Below, piece by piece: positions 25,186 through 36,425 of a stretch of DNA of 64,000 nucleotides. The notes beneath the pieces were generated by a model, which made no database searches, was not told the DNA's origin, and saw nothing but the letters and a program-made list of their open reading frames with translations. Each line of letters starts with the position of its first letter. The stretch's first letter is position 1. Made by a program: the position numbers and the translations under genes. Location of the stretch: the NCBI GenBank assembly GCA_037447655.1, contig JBBHKE010002769.1, positions 82,501-146,500 of the forward strand. The letters are read 5' to 3'. Origin of the DNA: Zygnema cylindricum (Eukaryota; Streptophyta; Zygnematophyceae; Zygnematales; Zygnemataceae).

Positions 25186-26628
25186 CTAATTTGTACCTGC
25201 AAGAATGTCATCTTCTCTAAACTCTGGATAGTTAGGAAGCTCAAAGTCATCGGATTTTTTTGACTCAAATCTGATTTTTACTGACTTTGTATACTTGAAA
25301 GGATCCACAAACTTTCCTTCATCTATAACTATTAGAGGCTTTACTAAGATAATATCTTCCCTTATTAGATCGTAAACTCTATATCCTTTAATATCCTCAT
25401 CATATCCTAATAAGTATCCCGGTTTTCCTATAGGATCTAACTTCCAATTGGACCGATCAGTATCTAGACTGAATACTTGACTGCCGAAAACCTTTAAGTG
25501 AGATATGTCTGGTTTCCGGCCTGTCCATCTCTCATAAGGTGTTTGATCTTTTATAGCTGAAGTAAGAACTCTATTTTTGAGGTAAGTAGCACAGTTCATT
25601 ACTTCTGCCCAAAACCTTTTTCCTATCTTTTTATCTGACAACATACTTCTATCACTATCAGTTAGTGTTCTATTTAACCTTTCAGCTACCCCATTCTGTT
25701 CCGGGTTTTCTGGAACTGTCTTTTGGTGTTGGACTCCATCTTCCCTCAAAAAATCCTTAAACTGGTTAGAAGTATACTCCTCACCATTGTAACTCCTTAC
25801 TCTCTTGATTGGAGTTTCATAGAGTTTTTCACTCCATGCTTTATATTGTCTAAAAAAATCCTGAGCTTCTGACTTGATTTTCAAATAATACACCCGGGAA
25901 TACCGAGACCAATCATCAGTGATAGTCATCATAAATCTCTTCCCCCCCGGTGAGGGCACTTTAGCCGGTCCCCAAATATTTGTGCGTACTAGATCTAGAT
26001 TTTTTTCTCCCTTATAGGTGGTTGTTTTAGGAAAGGGTAATCTGTGTGTTTTACCTTGAGCACATCCACTATAATCACTTATATTATCACTCTCACTGAA
26101 CTTAAACCCTTCCACCACTCTCATCTTTACCATCTCTCTTAACTAATCTAGATTCACATGCCCAAGCCTCTTATGCCACATCATAATATCATGAACACCA
26201 ACATAATAAAGTTTCTTCTTTTCATTACTTAAGATCAGCCTAAACATCCCATGGCTACCTTTCTCAGCAATGAAATAGACATCATCCTCAAAACTAGCAG
26301 TAAAGACTCCTTCCCTAGTGCTAGTAAAAAAACCCTTATCATCTAATACAGATGTAGAGATGAGGTTTTTGATCAGCTCCGGAATAAACAATACATCGGA
26401 GAATGTTACTATGTCTTTCCTTTTACTAACACTTTCAAATCTACCGATCCTAAAAGAGTAGTGGTGACTATCCTCCTATCCCCGTATTCTATCTCTACGG
26501 TGGGAATCTTTCTTATCTTAGTGAACAGGTGTCTATCCTTACACATGTGTATGGAGGCACCTGAATCTACAATCCAGCCTGCTTCACCTTTCAGTCCACC
26601 GTAAGCACATTTTTGCCTTCGTGGAGTT
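25186..26628 (-). pseudogene. Protease and integrase of element D
   Basis: The minus strand reads protease WIVDSGASIHMC near 26571, then the HKRLGHVNLD zinc-finger start with YSGCAQGK (first Cys of CSGC replaced by Tyr). A 315-codon integrase frame (26133-25186) follows. Two of the three DDE positions are lost: the usual TDIWGP reads TNIWGP, and SDNGGEY reads SYNGEEY. Glu in QNGVAERLN is kept. The frame ends near EDDILAG, where homology to sister elements stops. Confidence 0.88.
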
Positions 26629-27725
26629 TGAAATTCTATGGGCTCCATTGCCCACAAAATTCGCAGATCCAAAAGAAGCTAATCTAGATAGTGCCGACTC
26701 CAAGTTGATATAAACCCAAATGAATGATCCCTTGACAATTAGAACCCCAATGCAATTTCACCCATATGGAGAAAAGACCTTCTGTGTGCTCAGTTCCACC
26801 ACAGAATGCAAAGCTTGAATATGTGTTTTGGACAATATTCCCCACTTTGACTTTCCCACTGAATAAGTGCCACCCTGGCACGTAAAGACTCTAACTGACT
26901 ACACCCCTGTGTAGTTTAGACTACCCTGAGTCCGCAGCAAAAAGAATCACTGAATTTGCTCACCCTAGCATTAAGTTATGGCTGGTCAAAGATGACCTTT
27001 ATAGTTACAAGCTCTCTTAGAGAGAGGTACCGAAATATCACTAAGTTTTAGTCTGCCTACTCATGACTACCTACTACTAAACCCTATTCCAATAGGAACA
27101 CTATATAGTACAAGAAGGTACGATGGGCGATCTACTTATTGTACGACCATTGTACGACATGGTCTACAAGGTGACATGTGCCAAATCGGGAGCTATGGTT
27201 CCTCCTCCCATCTTCTCCGGTGTCAAATAATGTGGCGCCACGTGGCACCGCGTGACCCTATCCCCAAAGGCCGCCGAAAGCTTATTGCGGGTGGCGGCTA
27301 TAATGGTGGCCGTCCGATCAAGTGTATTTATACGGCTTCGATTTGCTTCCATGCATCAATTGATTAATGCGCGTTTTCGTTAGTCTGCTGCGAATTAGTC
27401 CTTTGAATCAATAGGTAAATATGCGTGAAACGTCTCACGTGTATCGTTTCAATAGTAACTCAATGGATAAGGCGTTGGTCTAATTAGTAGCCTACAGACC
27501 CCGGTTCAAATCCGGCCAACGACAATATTTTGCTAAAACTAGTAAAATACTTTCTAATTTATTCTGCCTCCTTTTAAATGATGCGGCAACAATGGCGTGC
27601 CTTTGGTCCTCTCTTTCTCTCTCTTTATATTCTAACTAAAATATAGAAGTGAACTATTAGTCACCTCTTTTCAACACTCTATGTATTTTTCCAATACAGA
27701 CCTAGAAAATACATAAATTTCAACA
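26629..27725 (-). repeat. 3' LTR of element A
   Basis: On the element strand it begins TGTTGAAATTTATG and ends CATAGAATTTCA. It contains a GTAC cluster (27109-27156), a CACGTG box (27239-27244) and the tRNA-like segment at 27456-27520 on the opposite strand. An AAAAAAAGGGAG purine tract precedes it at 27726-27737. Confidence 0.92.
27456..27520 (+). other. tRNA-like segment inside the LTR of A
   Basis: An A-box-like TAACTCAATGG (27456-27466) and a perfect B-box GGTTCAAATCC (27503-27513) lie 37 nt apart on the strand opposite to the element. The segment GGATAAGGCGTTGGTCT looks like a tRNA-Arg D arm. The acceptor and anticodon stems do not fold into a normal tRNA, so I do not call it a tRNA gene. 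A short hairpin (ATTTTGCTA/TAGTAAAAT) follows. The second LTR has the same segment at 30537-30602. Confidence 0.5.
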
Positions 27726-27738
27726 CTCCCTTTTTTTT

Positions 27739-28779
27739 CTAGTCAACTTTCTTTTCAACTCCCACTAAACACAAACTTTTTTTTTTCTTCTTTTTCTTTT
27801 TCTTCTTTCTTTTCTCCTCATAAAACTCTAAGTGAATACCCTTGTATTTAAAGAAGTGTATTAGATGAACCGAAATAATAATTACATCACAAATTTTATT
27901 TTGCATGCCATTTTTCATAAATCCGAGAAAATACTTCATCCACCTCATTTCTTTTCCATCCACACTAAATCCAATTTCCCTCTTGCAATTCAAACAACCA
28001 GCCCCATCTCCAATCTGCAACACACACCTAGATGCTAACCCTCTTACAGACACACCTTCATAAATGCCATCACTCCCATTAGTGATGTCAAACCCATTAC
28101 CCCCCAAATTTATCGTTATATCAAGGGTCCCCACTAAGTTCCTCATAAAATCTACATCTTCCGAACGCATATTTTTATCCATGATACTCACCCCATTTTT
28201 TGAACTTTCCTCACTCTCTCCCATGGAATACTTTCCACTATCACTTTCTATAATGATTCCCAAAGAGTATTTCTCCTCCCCTAAACTTTTCATTACATAT
28301 TTCTTTTCTCCCCTGTCCTTTAAAACCCCATCTAGTTTTACTTCTCCCCTTTCCTCCAAATTTGTTGAAGTCTCCCTTTCCAACTAGTTTTCTGTTTCCA
28401 AAATATACATATAATTATCCTCATTATTTTTATTTTTCCCTTTTTCATTTATGTATCCTAGATCTGACTTTCTCATTTCTAAGGCATACTTTCTACACTC
28501 CTTGACATCCTCATCATTTCTAACTCCCTCAAGTACCTCCCTTCCCTTTACTTCCCTTATACCTCCAAAAGCACATCGTTGCTTTCGTGTAATTTCTGCG
28601 TACTTCTCTCTCTTCTCCATTCTACGGCTGTGAAGAAGCTCCAATATTTCTTCATCCTCCTTCTCCTCTTCCCCTTCTTCCTCCTCTTTCACATTCCAAC
28701 TTTTAAGTTCTTCCAAACAAGGACACTCCTCTATATAGTGACCCGGTTCTCTACAAAAGAAGCAAACACTCTTTTTCAA
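27739..28779 (-). pseudogene. Zinc knuckle plus pol-derived tail ORF of element A
   Basis: One frame with a single TAG at 28384-28386. It starts with the knuckle CFFCREPGHYIEEC, passes an acidic glutamate-rich stretch and a fragment of the protease linker (RKQRCAFGGIRE). It then reads a shrunken RNase H relic: RNLVGT, SDGIYEG and VLQIGDGAG align with RYLVGT, SDASYGD and VLYVGEGAC of element B. All catalytic RNase H blocks in between are gone. It ends in a lysine-rich tail. Element E encodes the same protein layout without the TAG. Confidence 0.75.
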
Positions 28780-29709
28780 AGCTCCCCTTTCTTTTCATCT
28801 CCCTCTCTTTCCACCAAAGTTCCGATAAGGTTTACCTTCGTCTTTCTTCCTCTCATCTCGCTTCCGCTCGTAACCTTAGCACCTCTCATCACGCTTCCGC
28901 CAATCACCACTTGCTGTAAATGCAGTCACCCTCTCACTTCCCCTACGAAGCTCCAAAGTGCTTTCCCTCACAAGAATTATCCCTATGGTAAAGCTCCAAG
29001 TCCATGAGGATCCATCCATTACCTGCATACGATAAATGATGTTTTCGTACTTATCTGGGAGTTTCATGAGTAATGTATTAATCTTCCTCTCCTCAGATTC
29101 TACATATCCCGCACGAACAAGCTCAACATATAGCGCAACAATATCATTGCAAAATTCTATCATGCTACCGCCTTTATAAACATAGGCATCTATTTTCTGT
29201 TTTACTAATTGCTACCTCTGAATAGTCTCACTCTTATAAATCTAACTTAGTGCTTCCCATACCTCTGAAGACTTAGTTAAGTTTATAAGAGTGATAGCTA
29301 TAGAATTAGATACGTTTCTAAGCGTGAGATGTTTTGCTATGGTGTTTTTATACTCCCAAATTTTAATATCACTTTCTTCAGTTTTAGTTGTAACCCCTAC
29401 AAGTGGAACCATAGTCGAGAACTTAGCTCCCCTCACCATCGGTGTTCATTTTCCCTTCTCCCATTTTCCCCTTCCAAGGCAATGATTTTGCCTTCACCTT
29501 CCTTTGCAACTGAAATACGGTTGGTTTTCTGGGAAACCCCAAATGATTCCCCGTAGTTAGTTCCTCCAAAGCCCAATGGCGGACACCTCACTTGTCCCGA
29601 AACAATTCCCCATAAGTGCTTTTCGAAAAGCAACCCTTCCATCATAAACTCCCAATAGGTGAAGTCCGTTCCATCAAACATAGGCACCCTAGATGGTGGG
29701 CCCATAACC
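28780..29709 (-). pseudogene. gag of element A, frameshifted
   Basis: Begins in the LTR end or at the primer site (MGPPSRVPMFDG), then WEFMMEGLLFEKHLWGIVSGQV. After a frameshift it continues as KIWEYKNTIAKHLTLRN (29360-29300 region) and as MIEFCNDIVALYVELV and LPDKYENIIYRMQ (29163 to 28880). These are the UBN2-type copia gag blocks. At least two frameshifts and one stop separate them. Confidence 0.8.
29696..29709 (-). other. Primer-binding site of element A, inside the gag frame
   Basis: Minus-strand GGTTATGGGCCCAC follows LTR end TTTCA without spacer; the match to the initiator tRNA-Met anticodon arm extends to 16 nt (..CACCA). The gag frame reads through it as GTT ATG GGC CCA. Confidence 0.82.
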
Positions 29710-30806
29710 TGAAATTCTATGGGCTCCATTGCCCACAGAATTCGCAGATCCAAAAGAAACTAATCTAGATAGTGCCGACTCCAAGTTGATATAAACCCAA
29801 ATGAATGATCCCTTGACAATTAGAACCCCAATACAATTTCACCCCTATGAAGAAAAGACCTTCTGTGTGCTCAGTTCCACCACAGAATGCAAAGCTTGAA
29901 TATGTGTTTTGGACAATATTCCCCACTTTGACTTTCCCACTGAATAAGTGCCACCCTAGTACGAAAAGACTCTGACTGACTACACCCCTGTGTAGCTTAG
30001 ACTACCCTGAGTCCGCAGCAAAAAGAATCACTGAATTTGCTCACCCTAGCATTAAGTTATGGCTGGTCAAAGATGACCTTTATAGTTACAAGCTCTCTTA
30101 GAGAGAGGTACCGAAATATCACTAAGTCTTAGTCTGCCTCATCATGACTACCTACTACTAAACCCTAGTCCAATAGGAACACTATATAGTACAAGAAGGT
30201 ACGATGGGCGATGTATTTATTGTACGGCCATTGTACGACATGGTCTACAAGGTGACATGTGCCAAATCGGGAGCCATGGTTCCTCCTCCCATCTTCTCAG
30301 TTGTCAAATAATGTGGCGCCACGTGGCACCGCGTGACGCTATCCTCAAAGGCCGCCGAAAGCTTATTGCGGGTGGCGGCTATAATGGTGGCCGTCCGATC
30401 AAGTGTATTTATATGGTTTCGATTCGCTTCCATGCATCAATTGATTAATGAGCGTTTTCGTTAGTCTGCTGCAAATTAGTCCTTTGAATCAATAGGTAAA
30501 TATGCGTGAAACATCTCACGTGTATCGTTTCAATAGTAACTCAATGGATAAGGCGTTGGTCTAATTAGTAGCCTACAGAACCCGGTTCAAATCCGGCCAA
30601 CGGCAGTATTTTGCTAAAACTAGTAAAATGCTTTCTAATTCATTCTGCCTCCTTCTAAATTATGCGGCAACAATGGCGTGCCTTTGGTCCTCTCTTTCTC
30701 TCTCTTTACATTCTAACGAAAATATAGAAGTGAACTATTAGTCACCTCTTTTCAACACTCTATTTATTTTTCCAATACAGACCTAGAAAATACATAAATT
30801 TCAACA
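29710..30806 (-). repeat. 5' LTR of element A
   Basis: 1097 bp, the same length as the 3' LTR, followed outward by the GAGTT target duplicate (30807-30811). Its U5 end contains an ATG in frame with gag (AATGGAGCCCATAGAATTTCA). Confidence 0.92.
30537..30602 (+). other. tRNA-like segment inside the 5' LTR of A
   Basis: The partner copy of 27456-27520: A-box-like TAACTCAATGG at 30537-30547 and B-box GGTTCAAATCC at 30584-30594, opposite to the element strand. It has a few substitutions but both boxes are intact. Confidence 0.5.
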
Positions 30807-30811
30807 GAGTT

Positions 30812-31883
30812 TCGACCTCGTTTTCGCCTCAACTCCTCATCTAAAAGAAGCTCATCGTCCTCGTCCTCGAATTCCGCCTCATGTATCTATGTCACAAGGG
30901 CCTTTTTATTTCCTTTTGGGGTACCACCGGTCTGCCCCCCTTTAACCGAAGCTCGGTTAGCTTAGTGCACTCTACTATATAGTGCCCAGGTATCTTACAA
31001 AAATGACATAAACCTTTGAAGCCCTTGGTCCGAACTCGTCGGTCTGATTTTTCTGCTCTCTCCGCCCATAGTTTCCGACCGGTTTCCGGGAATCTTTGTT
31101 CCTCCAATTTGTCGGAGTTGCCAAGGCTTTGCCACTCTTTCCTCCCCTTCGGATCTCAATCGTATTCTTCCGAACGAGAATCATCCCTACCACTGAGTTC
31201 CATATCCACCTTGAGTCCGGCAAGTCTTGCACACGGATGACTATGTTCTCTAACTCATCGGGTAACTTCATCACTAAACAGTTAACCTTTTCTTTTTCAC
31301 TAAAATCTTTTCCCGCACTCTCTAGCTTCATGAAGAGTGTAACAAGCTTATTGCAAAAATCCAACATCTTCCCCCCTTTGTTTACATACTCCTTAACTTT
31401 TTGATCAGTTAACTGTTGTTGCTGAATCATACCACTTCCGTACATCTCTATGAGAGCCATCCAAAGATCGGATGCCATTTCTACCTCCAAATGAGAACAT
31501 GCAAATCCTTGAGTGAGATGGCGTACGATGAAGTGTTTTGCCGCCATATTGTTGAAGTCCCTGGTTTCAGTCTCATTCTCCTCGTTCCTCGAAATAGGTG
31601 ACATGAATGCCAAACCAGTTGCTATTGGTGTGGTCGTCGCCTTCTCCTTTCCTTTCTCCACCACCTCTCATTCCTTTCTTTCCTCCGTTGAAGGTGGATC
31701 CTCTTTCTTGGTGAATCTGCTTCCTCCAATCCCTGGAGGGATTCCAAGACTTGATGGGCGCCCCAACCGTCACCTCACTATCCCCTAAAACCTTTTTTCA
31801 CATAGAGCTCCTATAATCATACTTTTCAGTATATGAAGCCAATTCCATTAAAGAGTGGTACCCTAGAGGGTGGGCCCATAACC
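30812..31883 (-). pseudogene. gag of element D
   Basis: Starts with the primer-site peptide MGPPSRVPLFNG, then stops and frameshifts. A long frame (31664-30975) follows with FNNMAAKHFIVRHLTQG, LWMALIEMYGSGMIQQ and LPDELENIVIRVQ. In a shifted frame the zinc knuckle CHFCKIPGHYIVEC is complete near 31010-30970. The rest of the pol frame is separated by element A. Confidence 0.82.
31870..31883 (-). other. Primer-binding site of element D
   Basis: Minus-strand GGTTATGGGCCCAC directly after LTR end GAGTTTCA, identical to those of A, B and C; the gag frame passes through it. Confidence 0.8.
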
Positions 31884-32850
31884 TGAAACTCTGAGACCTC
31901 CATAAGTCCTCAGAGTGGACAGCTTCCAAGAAGCCTCTAGGATAACCCTGACCCTTTTGTGTTTCAGCAAGAACAACTGCCACCTTGGCGGAAAATAATT
32001 CTGACCACCTTCACTCCTGTGAAAGAAAGACTCCCCTTAGTCGATAGCAAAAAGAATCTCTGAATTTGCTCCCCTGAGCAGTAAGTTATAGAGGGTCAAA
32101 GTTGACCTTTTGTAAAGAAGCTCTTTGGGAGAGAGGATCCTATCTCCTAATTTTTCTAAGTCCTATCTCTCTCACAGACTCTATCTACTGATGTACGGAG
32201 CCAATCAGATTACACTCCAGTACACAAAAGTACAGCTACCGGTGTACTTTTTGTACGGACACTGTACGACATGGCCAAAATGTCGACACGTGGTATATCC
32301 GGATTCGCTCCCTTAATCCTCGGAGATGCCGCGATCTAATGTCATTCCGCCACGTGTCATCCGATGTGGCGATGACCAAAAACCGCGGAAATCCTCTTAT
32401 GTGATCTCGGTGTTAATTTGGTCGTCTGATTTAATTCACATTTAATCGTAGACGTAATAAATACATGCGCGTTATTCGTTTCGCTAAAGCAATAAATGCG
32501 CGGTATTGGTTTCTTATCCGTACCGTAATCCGTACTTTTACATTACTGGATCTATGTCTCCGTAAACTATTTCAGTTAAATGAACTATCCTACGTATTAA
32601 TGTTTAATTAAATATCAAACCATATAATGTGTAACACTAGTTAAAGACTTAACGGCTAAGGCTACCGTAATGTCATCCCGCATCTACTGACCAACGAAGT
32701 GGCCTACCATACCTTTAGTAATAAAACAATAAATCCGATAGTCAAATAAGCTTATATCTCTTAGTGGACTGATAAGGATGAGAGAAGGATCTCCCGCTTT
32801 GTCTGGCTTCACAGAACCTAGAAAATTTAAATGACCATTAATTTCACAAT
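31884..32850 (-). repeat. 5' LTR of element D
   Basis: The inner end at 31884 is sharp (primer site). The outer end is approximate, placed where CCTAGAAAATTTAAATGACC, cognate to the U3 start of A and B, runs out near 32848-32854. It contains the GTAC cluster (about 32190-32265) and two CACGTG boxes (32287-32292, 32351-32356). The tRNA-like B-box is not recognisable here, though an AACGGCTAAGGCTAC trace remains near 32650. Confidence 0.75.
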
Positions 32851-33960
32851 AACAGATGCATTGGAACAATAATGGGTTTCAAGGAAAATCAACATAAACA
32901 AACCTTAGGACAAATGCATAAACAATGCATATCAAACATATATAAAATAACATAAATAATTAAAAACAAAAAGAGTGCAATCTCACATAAACATTAAATA
33001 AACAAAAGTATATCAATAAATATATTACTCAAATGCATGACCTAATCGATAACCCTAGAATACTAGATATTTGGTCCCTACTTTTCTTAAAAAGCATTGA
33101 TTATTTTCCTAATGAAGCTCAAATCTATATATATACTTGCGAGCCGTCAACAAATCGCTACGTGTCAAATTAACCAACGTAACTTCCACTAAGTAGTATT
33201 AAACCATGAGAATCTATTACGACAAATAATCCTAACTGTAATTGTACACCACAAAAGTCAACCAATCATAAGCGTACACTTGTCTGCAAGTACGACACTA
33301 CATACACACAAATTAAACTGCCGAAACCCTAAATGATCATCTAAATAAAAACTGTCATAATCAATACTAAATTATTAATACACATAAGACAAGACAATGT
33401 TGTTTTAAATATTTACACCGACGCGTCCGTAAAATCTGGTCGCTAAATGACAGTTTGCTTAGTCACTTGTGGACAATACCACGTAGTGAACCGACATCGC
33501 ATATGTACGGTCCACTTAATAATACGTCATTAAAATAATGCGATCCCTTGAAAACATCGGCGGGCGTCGTCTACCCTTCACGTGAACCTCGAACCACTGC
33601 CGGAATTAAACCGTACTATCCAAACCTTGTCCGTACGAAACCACGTACTTCGTCATAAATGCCGCATGCCGAAATTAGAGTACACCTGTCAAATAAGACG
33701 AACCGTACCGGCGACCACTTTAAAAAAAACAATTCGAATATTAATCGTCGTCAGATCACTTCGCGATCCACCGTGTATTTCAATTACGCATTTCGTATTT
33801 TTCGTACACTTCTTCGTGTCACTCAATTTGTACTTTACGTCACTTATAAATTCATTTTGTTTCTACCACAAACCCGTAAATCCTTTCGTACCACCACACT
33901 ACTTTTAATATTTACGTACGCACGCAAACATGCGAACGCACGTACGAAACTGAATCTTCA
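32851..33960. repeat. Unclassified repeat, inverted copy at about 44600-45250
   Basis: No gene recognised. From about 33430 to 33790 the sequence aligns, in reverse complement and with indels, to about 44790-45110. Shared blocks include GAACCGACATC, GTACGGTCCACTT, ATCGGCGG and TCGCGATCC. The part before 33430 is AT-rich with nothing recognisable. Confidence 0.55.
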
Positions 33961-33971
33961 AAAACAACAGT

Positions 33972-34802
33972 ATGGGGAAGAGAGAAAAGCACACAAAATT
34001 TCCACGTAAGCAACAGTGTGCTTTTGGAGGTATAAGGGAAGTAAAGAGAGAGGAGATCCTTGAGGGAGTTCAAAACATTGAGGATAGTTTCATAGATATT
34101 TTGGAAACAAAAAACTTGTTGGAAAGGGAGACTTCAACAGATTCTGAGGAAACGGGAGAAATAATTATAGAGGGGGTTTTAAAAGACAGGGGAGAAGAGG
34201 AATATTTAATGAAAGGCTTAGGGGATGAGAAATATTTATTGGGAATAAAATGAAAAAGTGATAATAAGGAAAGTTCACAAAATGGGGTGAGAATCATGGA
34301 TAAAAATATGAGTTCGGAAGATGTAGATTTTACGAGGAACTTAGTGGGGACTCTTGATTTAAGGATAAATTTGGGGGGTAATTGTTTTGACATCACTAAT
34401 AGGAGTGATGCCCTCTATGAAGGTGTGCCTGTAAAAGTGTTAGCATCTGAGTATGTGTTACAAATTGGGGATGGGGCTGACTATTGGAAATAAGTGTTAG
34501 CATCTGAGTATGTGTTACAAATTGGGGATGGGGCTGACTATTGGAAATGCAAAAGGGAAAGTGGATTTTGGTTGGATGAAAATGGGAGGAGGTGGATAAA
34601 ATCTTTGCTCGGATTTATGAAAAGTGGCATGCAAAATAAAATGTATGATCGACAAGATGAAATTATTTTTGGTCATCTAATACACTTTCTTAAATATAAA
34701 GGTATTTCCTTAAGTTTTATGAAAGGAAAAAGAAAAACGAAAAAGAAAAAAAAAAGGAGGGGGCATTTGTTTATTTGTTTGTGGGAGTTGAAAGGAAAAT
34801 AG
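33972..34802 (+). pseudogene. pol-derived tail ORF of element E
   Basis: Aligns with the tail frame of element A from RKQQCAFGGIRE through DILETKNLLERETST, VGTLDLRINLGG and VLQIGDGAD. The position that is TAG in A is a Leu codon here. The frame has a stop at 34251-34253 (TGA). A 57-bp exact tandem duplication (34435-34491, 34492-34548) brings in a TAA. It ends in the same lysine-rich run. The encoded protein has no catalytic motif. Confidence 0.72.
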
Positions 34803-34820
34803 ACTAGAAAAAAAGAGGAG

Positions 34821-35939
34821 TGTTGATATTTGAGTATTTTCTAGGTCTGTATTATAATAGGAAAAAAGTAGAGGGCAGTCTGCCTCTAACTCCCTTCTCC
34901 AAGCTCCCACACTTGTTGTAGTCACTGAAGGCTGGGTAAGGAGATAGAGCCATGGCTGCCTAAAGCTTTATAGAGGGACAGGTAGCAAAAAACAGATAGG
35001 TAACTGTTGACGGACCCATGAATTGATCCCACTACCTATGGTCCGTCAAAGTAGCCGTTAGCGCTGTCCGTTAGGTCTAGGAATAGTGTTAAGGTACATG
35101 AGGTTTGATAAATATATATATAGTTACACGTAGACTAATTCGTTTAACGAGGAATAATTACGTAGTGCATCGATACAGTTCTAGATAGTACTCGAAACAA
35201 ATACCGCGCGTCTAATTTCAACGGCTAGATTTATAGCCGGTTTTGATTGGACGACCACGATTGCCGCCGCGATCACGGAAGAGGTGATTTTGGCGTTTTA
35301 CGATCATCGCCACGTCAAGTGACACGTGGCGTGATGACATTGGATTTTGGCAACTCCGAAGATTACGGGAACAAATCCCGATTTGACACGTGCGGACATT
35401 TTGGCCATGTTATACGATGGCCGTATAGAAAGTACATCGGCACCTGTACTTTTCTCTACGACACAATAATTTGATTGGTGCTGTATGTCAATAGATAGAG
35501 TTTTAAAGAGGGAATAGGACTTAGAAAATTTAGTAGGTAGCAGCAGACTTTCCGAGAGAGCTCTTGTACAAAAGGTCATCTTTGACCATTCATACCTATC
35601 AATTTACTTGACCATTTTCAGTGATTCTTTGCTGCAGACTCAGGGGAGTCCAGGCTGCATAGAGGTGTGAGTCGGTCAGATGTTTTGCCTTCAGGGTGGC
35701 TGCATTTCTAAGGAGAGTCCAAAGTGGGTGAATGTGTCCAAAACTCATATTCTAACTTTGCATTTTGTGGTGGAGCTGAGCACACAGAAAGTCTTATTTC
35801 ACAGAGGTGAAGCTATAATGGGTCTCTGATTGTTAAGGGGTCAGTCATTTGGGTGTATATCAACTTGGAGTCGGCACTATCTAGATTAGCTTCTTTTTTA
35901 TCTGCGATTTCTGTGGGCAATGGAGCACACAAAGTTTCA
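34821..35939 (+). repeat. 3' LTR of element E
   Basis: 1119 bp, beginning TGTTGATATTTGAG and ending CACAAAGTTTCA, cognate to A's ends. It contains a 10-bp inverted repeat TTGACGGACC/GGTCCGTCAA (35007-35016, 35040-35049), a B-box core GATCAATTC on the minus strand (35020-35028), CACGTG at 35323-35328 and GTAC motifs around 35423-35450. Confidence 0.85.
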
Positions 35940-35996
35940 ATGTACTCATACATATTTATTCAGGTGGGCGAAAAAAAGCATAGGGAGTGGGAATGC

Positions 35997-36218
35997 TACA
36001 CCGTGTATCGCTATTAGGGTTAATAATTTTTTTGCCACTTAAAACTTCTTTTTTCCGTACACACTTGTCCGATTTTCACATGAAGACTGCCAATCGAAAT
36101 ATGAGAATCGTATATTTCAATCGCAACCGTCAGATCCACGATCCGACAATTTTGTACGGAGGAAAGATGTTTTAAGCGGCAAAAAAAAACATTAATTCTA
36201 ATAGAGACGCAAGGAGTA
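35997..36218. mobile_element. MITE, TACACCGTG family, long-armed copy
   Basis: The left arm TACACCGTGTATCGCTATTA..TTTTTTGCCACTTAAAAC and the right arm, complement TACTCCTTGCGTCTCTATTA..TTTTTTGCCGCTTAAAAC, form an inverted repeat of about 48 bp. It shares its interior (CAATCGCAACCGTCAGATCC) with the copy at 10054-10273. Confidence 0.82.
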
Positions 36219-36425
36219 TAATCTAAATGATAGTGAAAGGTTTGTCGATATTCGAAGTGTTTTTTTCAAGGTCTTAATCATCCAAGTATTGACGATACCA
36301 AAGCTTTTTGTTCAACATTTATACATTTTTTTTAGTGTTACGTGTCGACAAAATGAACATCGAGATAAATTCGATATTTGATAGATTGATTATCGAATGG
36401 TGAGAGGGCTCAGTATAACTTTGGG

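Larger units (their letters stand above)
26629..30806 (-). mobile_element. Non-autonomous copia element A nested in element D
   Basis: Identical-length LTRs of 1097 bp (26629-27725, 29710-30806) flank only 1984 bp of internal DNA. The target duplication is GAGTT (26624-26628, 30807-30811). The inside encodes gag with a zinc knuckle and a tail derived from the pol C-terminus. Protease, integrase and reverse transcriptase are absent. About 40 LTR differences by eye suggest roughly 4 percent divergence. It must be mobilised in trans. The closest structural match here is element E (33961-35939). It resembles the gag-bearing non-autonomous plant elements called TR-GAG. Confidence 0.93.
25186..32850 (-). 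mobile_element. Copia element D, 3'-truncated, split by element A
   Basis: Reading on the minus strand: 5' LTR (about 32850-31884), primer site, gag (31883-30812), then element A, then protease and integrase (26628 to about 25186). The two halves join exactly at A's GAGTT target duplication. Reverse transcriptase, RNase H and the 3' LTR are missing. Homology to B and F stops just after the integrase, near 25190. The gag is frameshifted and the integrase lacks catalytic Asp residues, so it was dead long ago. Confidence 0.85.
33961..35939 (+). mobile_element. Element E, 5'-truncated relative of element A
   Basis: Contains only the 3' half of an A-type internal region and one complete LTR (34821-35939). 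The 5' LTR, primer site and gag are missing. The boundary near 33960 is where homology to A begins; it is not marked by a target duplication that I can see. Confidence 0.8.

Noticed and set aside
27456-27520. Calling a functional tRNA-Arg gene in the LTR of A
   Set aside because: A- and B-boxes are good, but acceptor and anticodon stems do not pair and no clean anticodon loop exists.
34287-34802. Host gene on the plus strand at 34 kb
   Set aside because: Aligns with the tail frame of element A and ends at an LTR, so it is element E.
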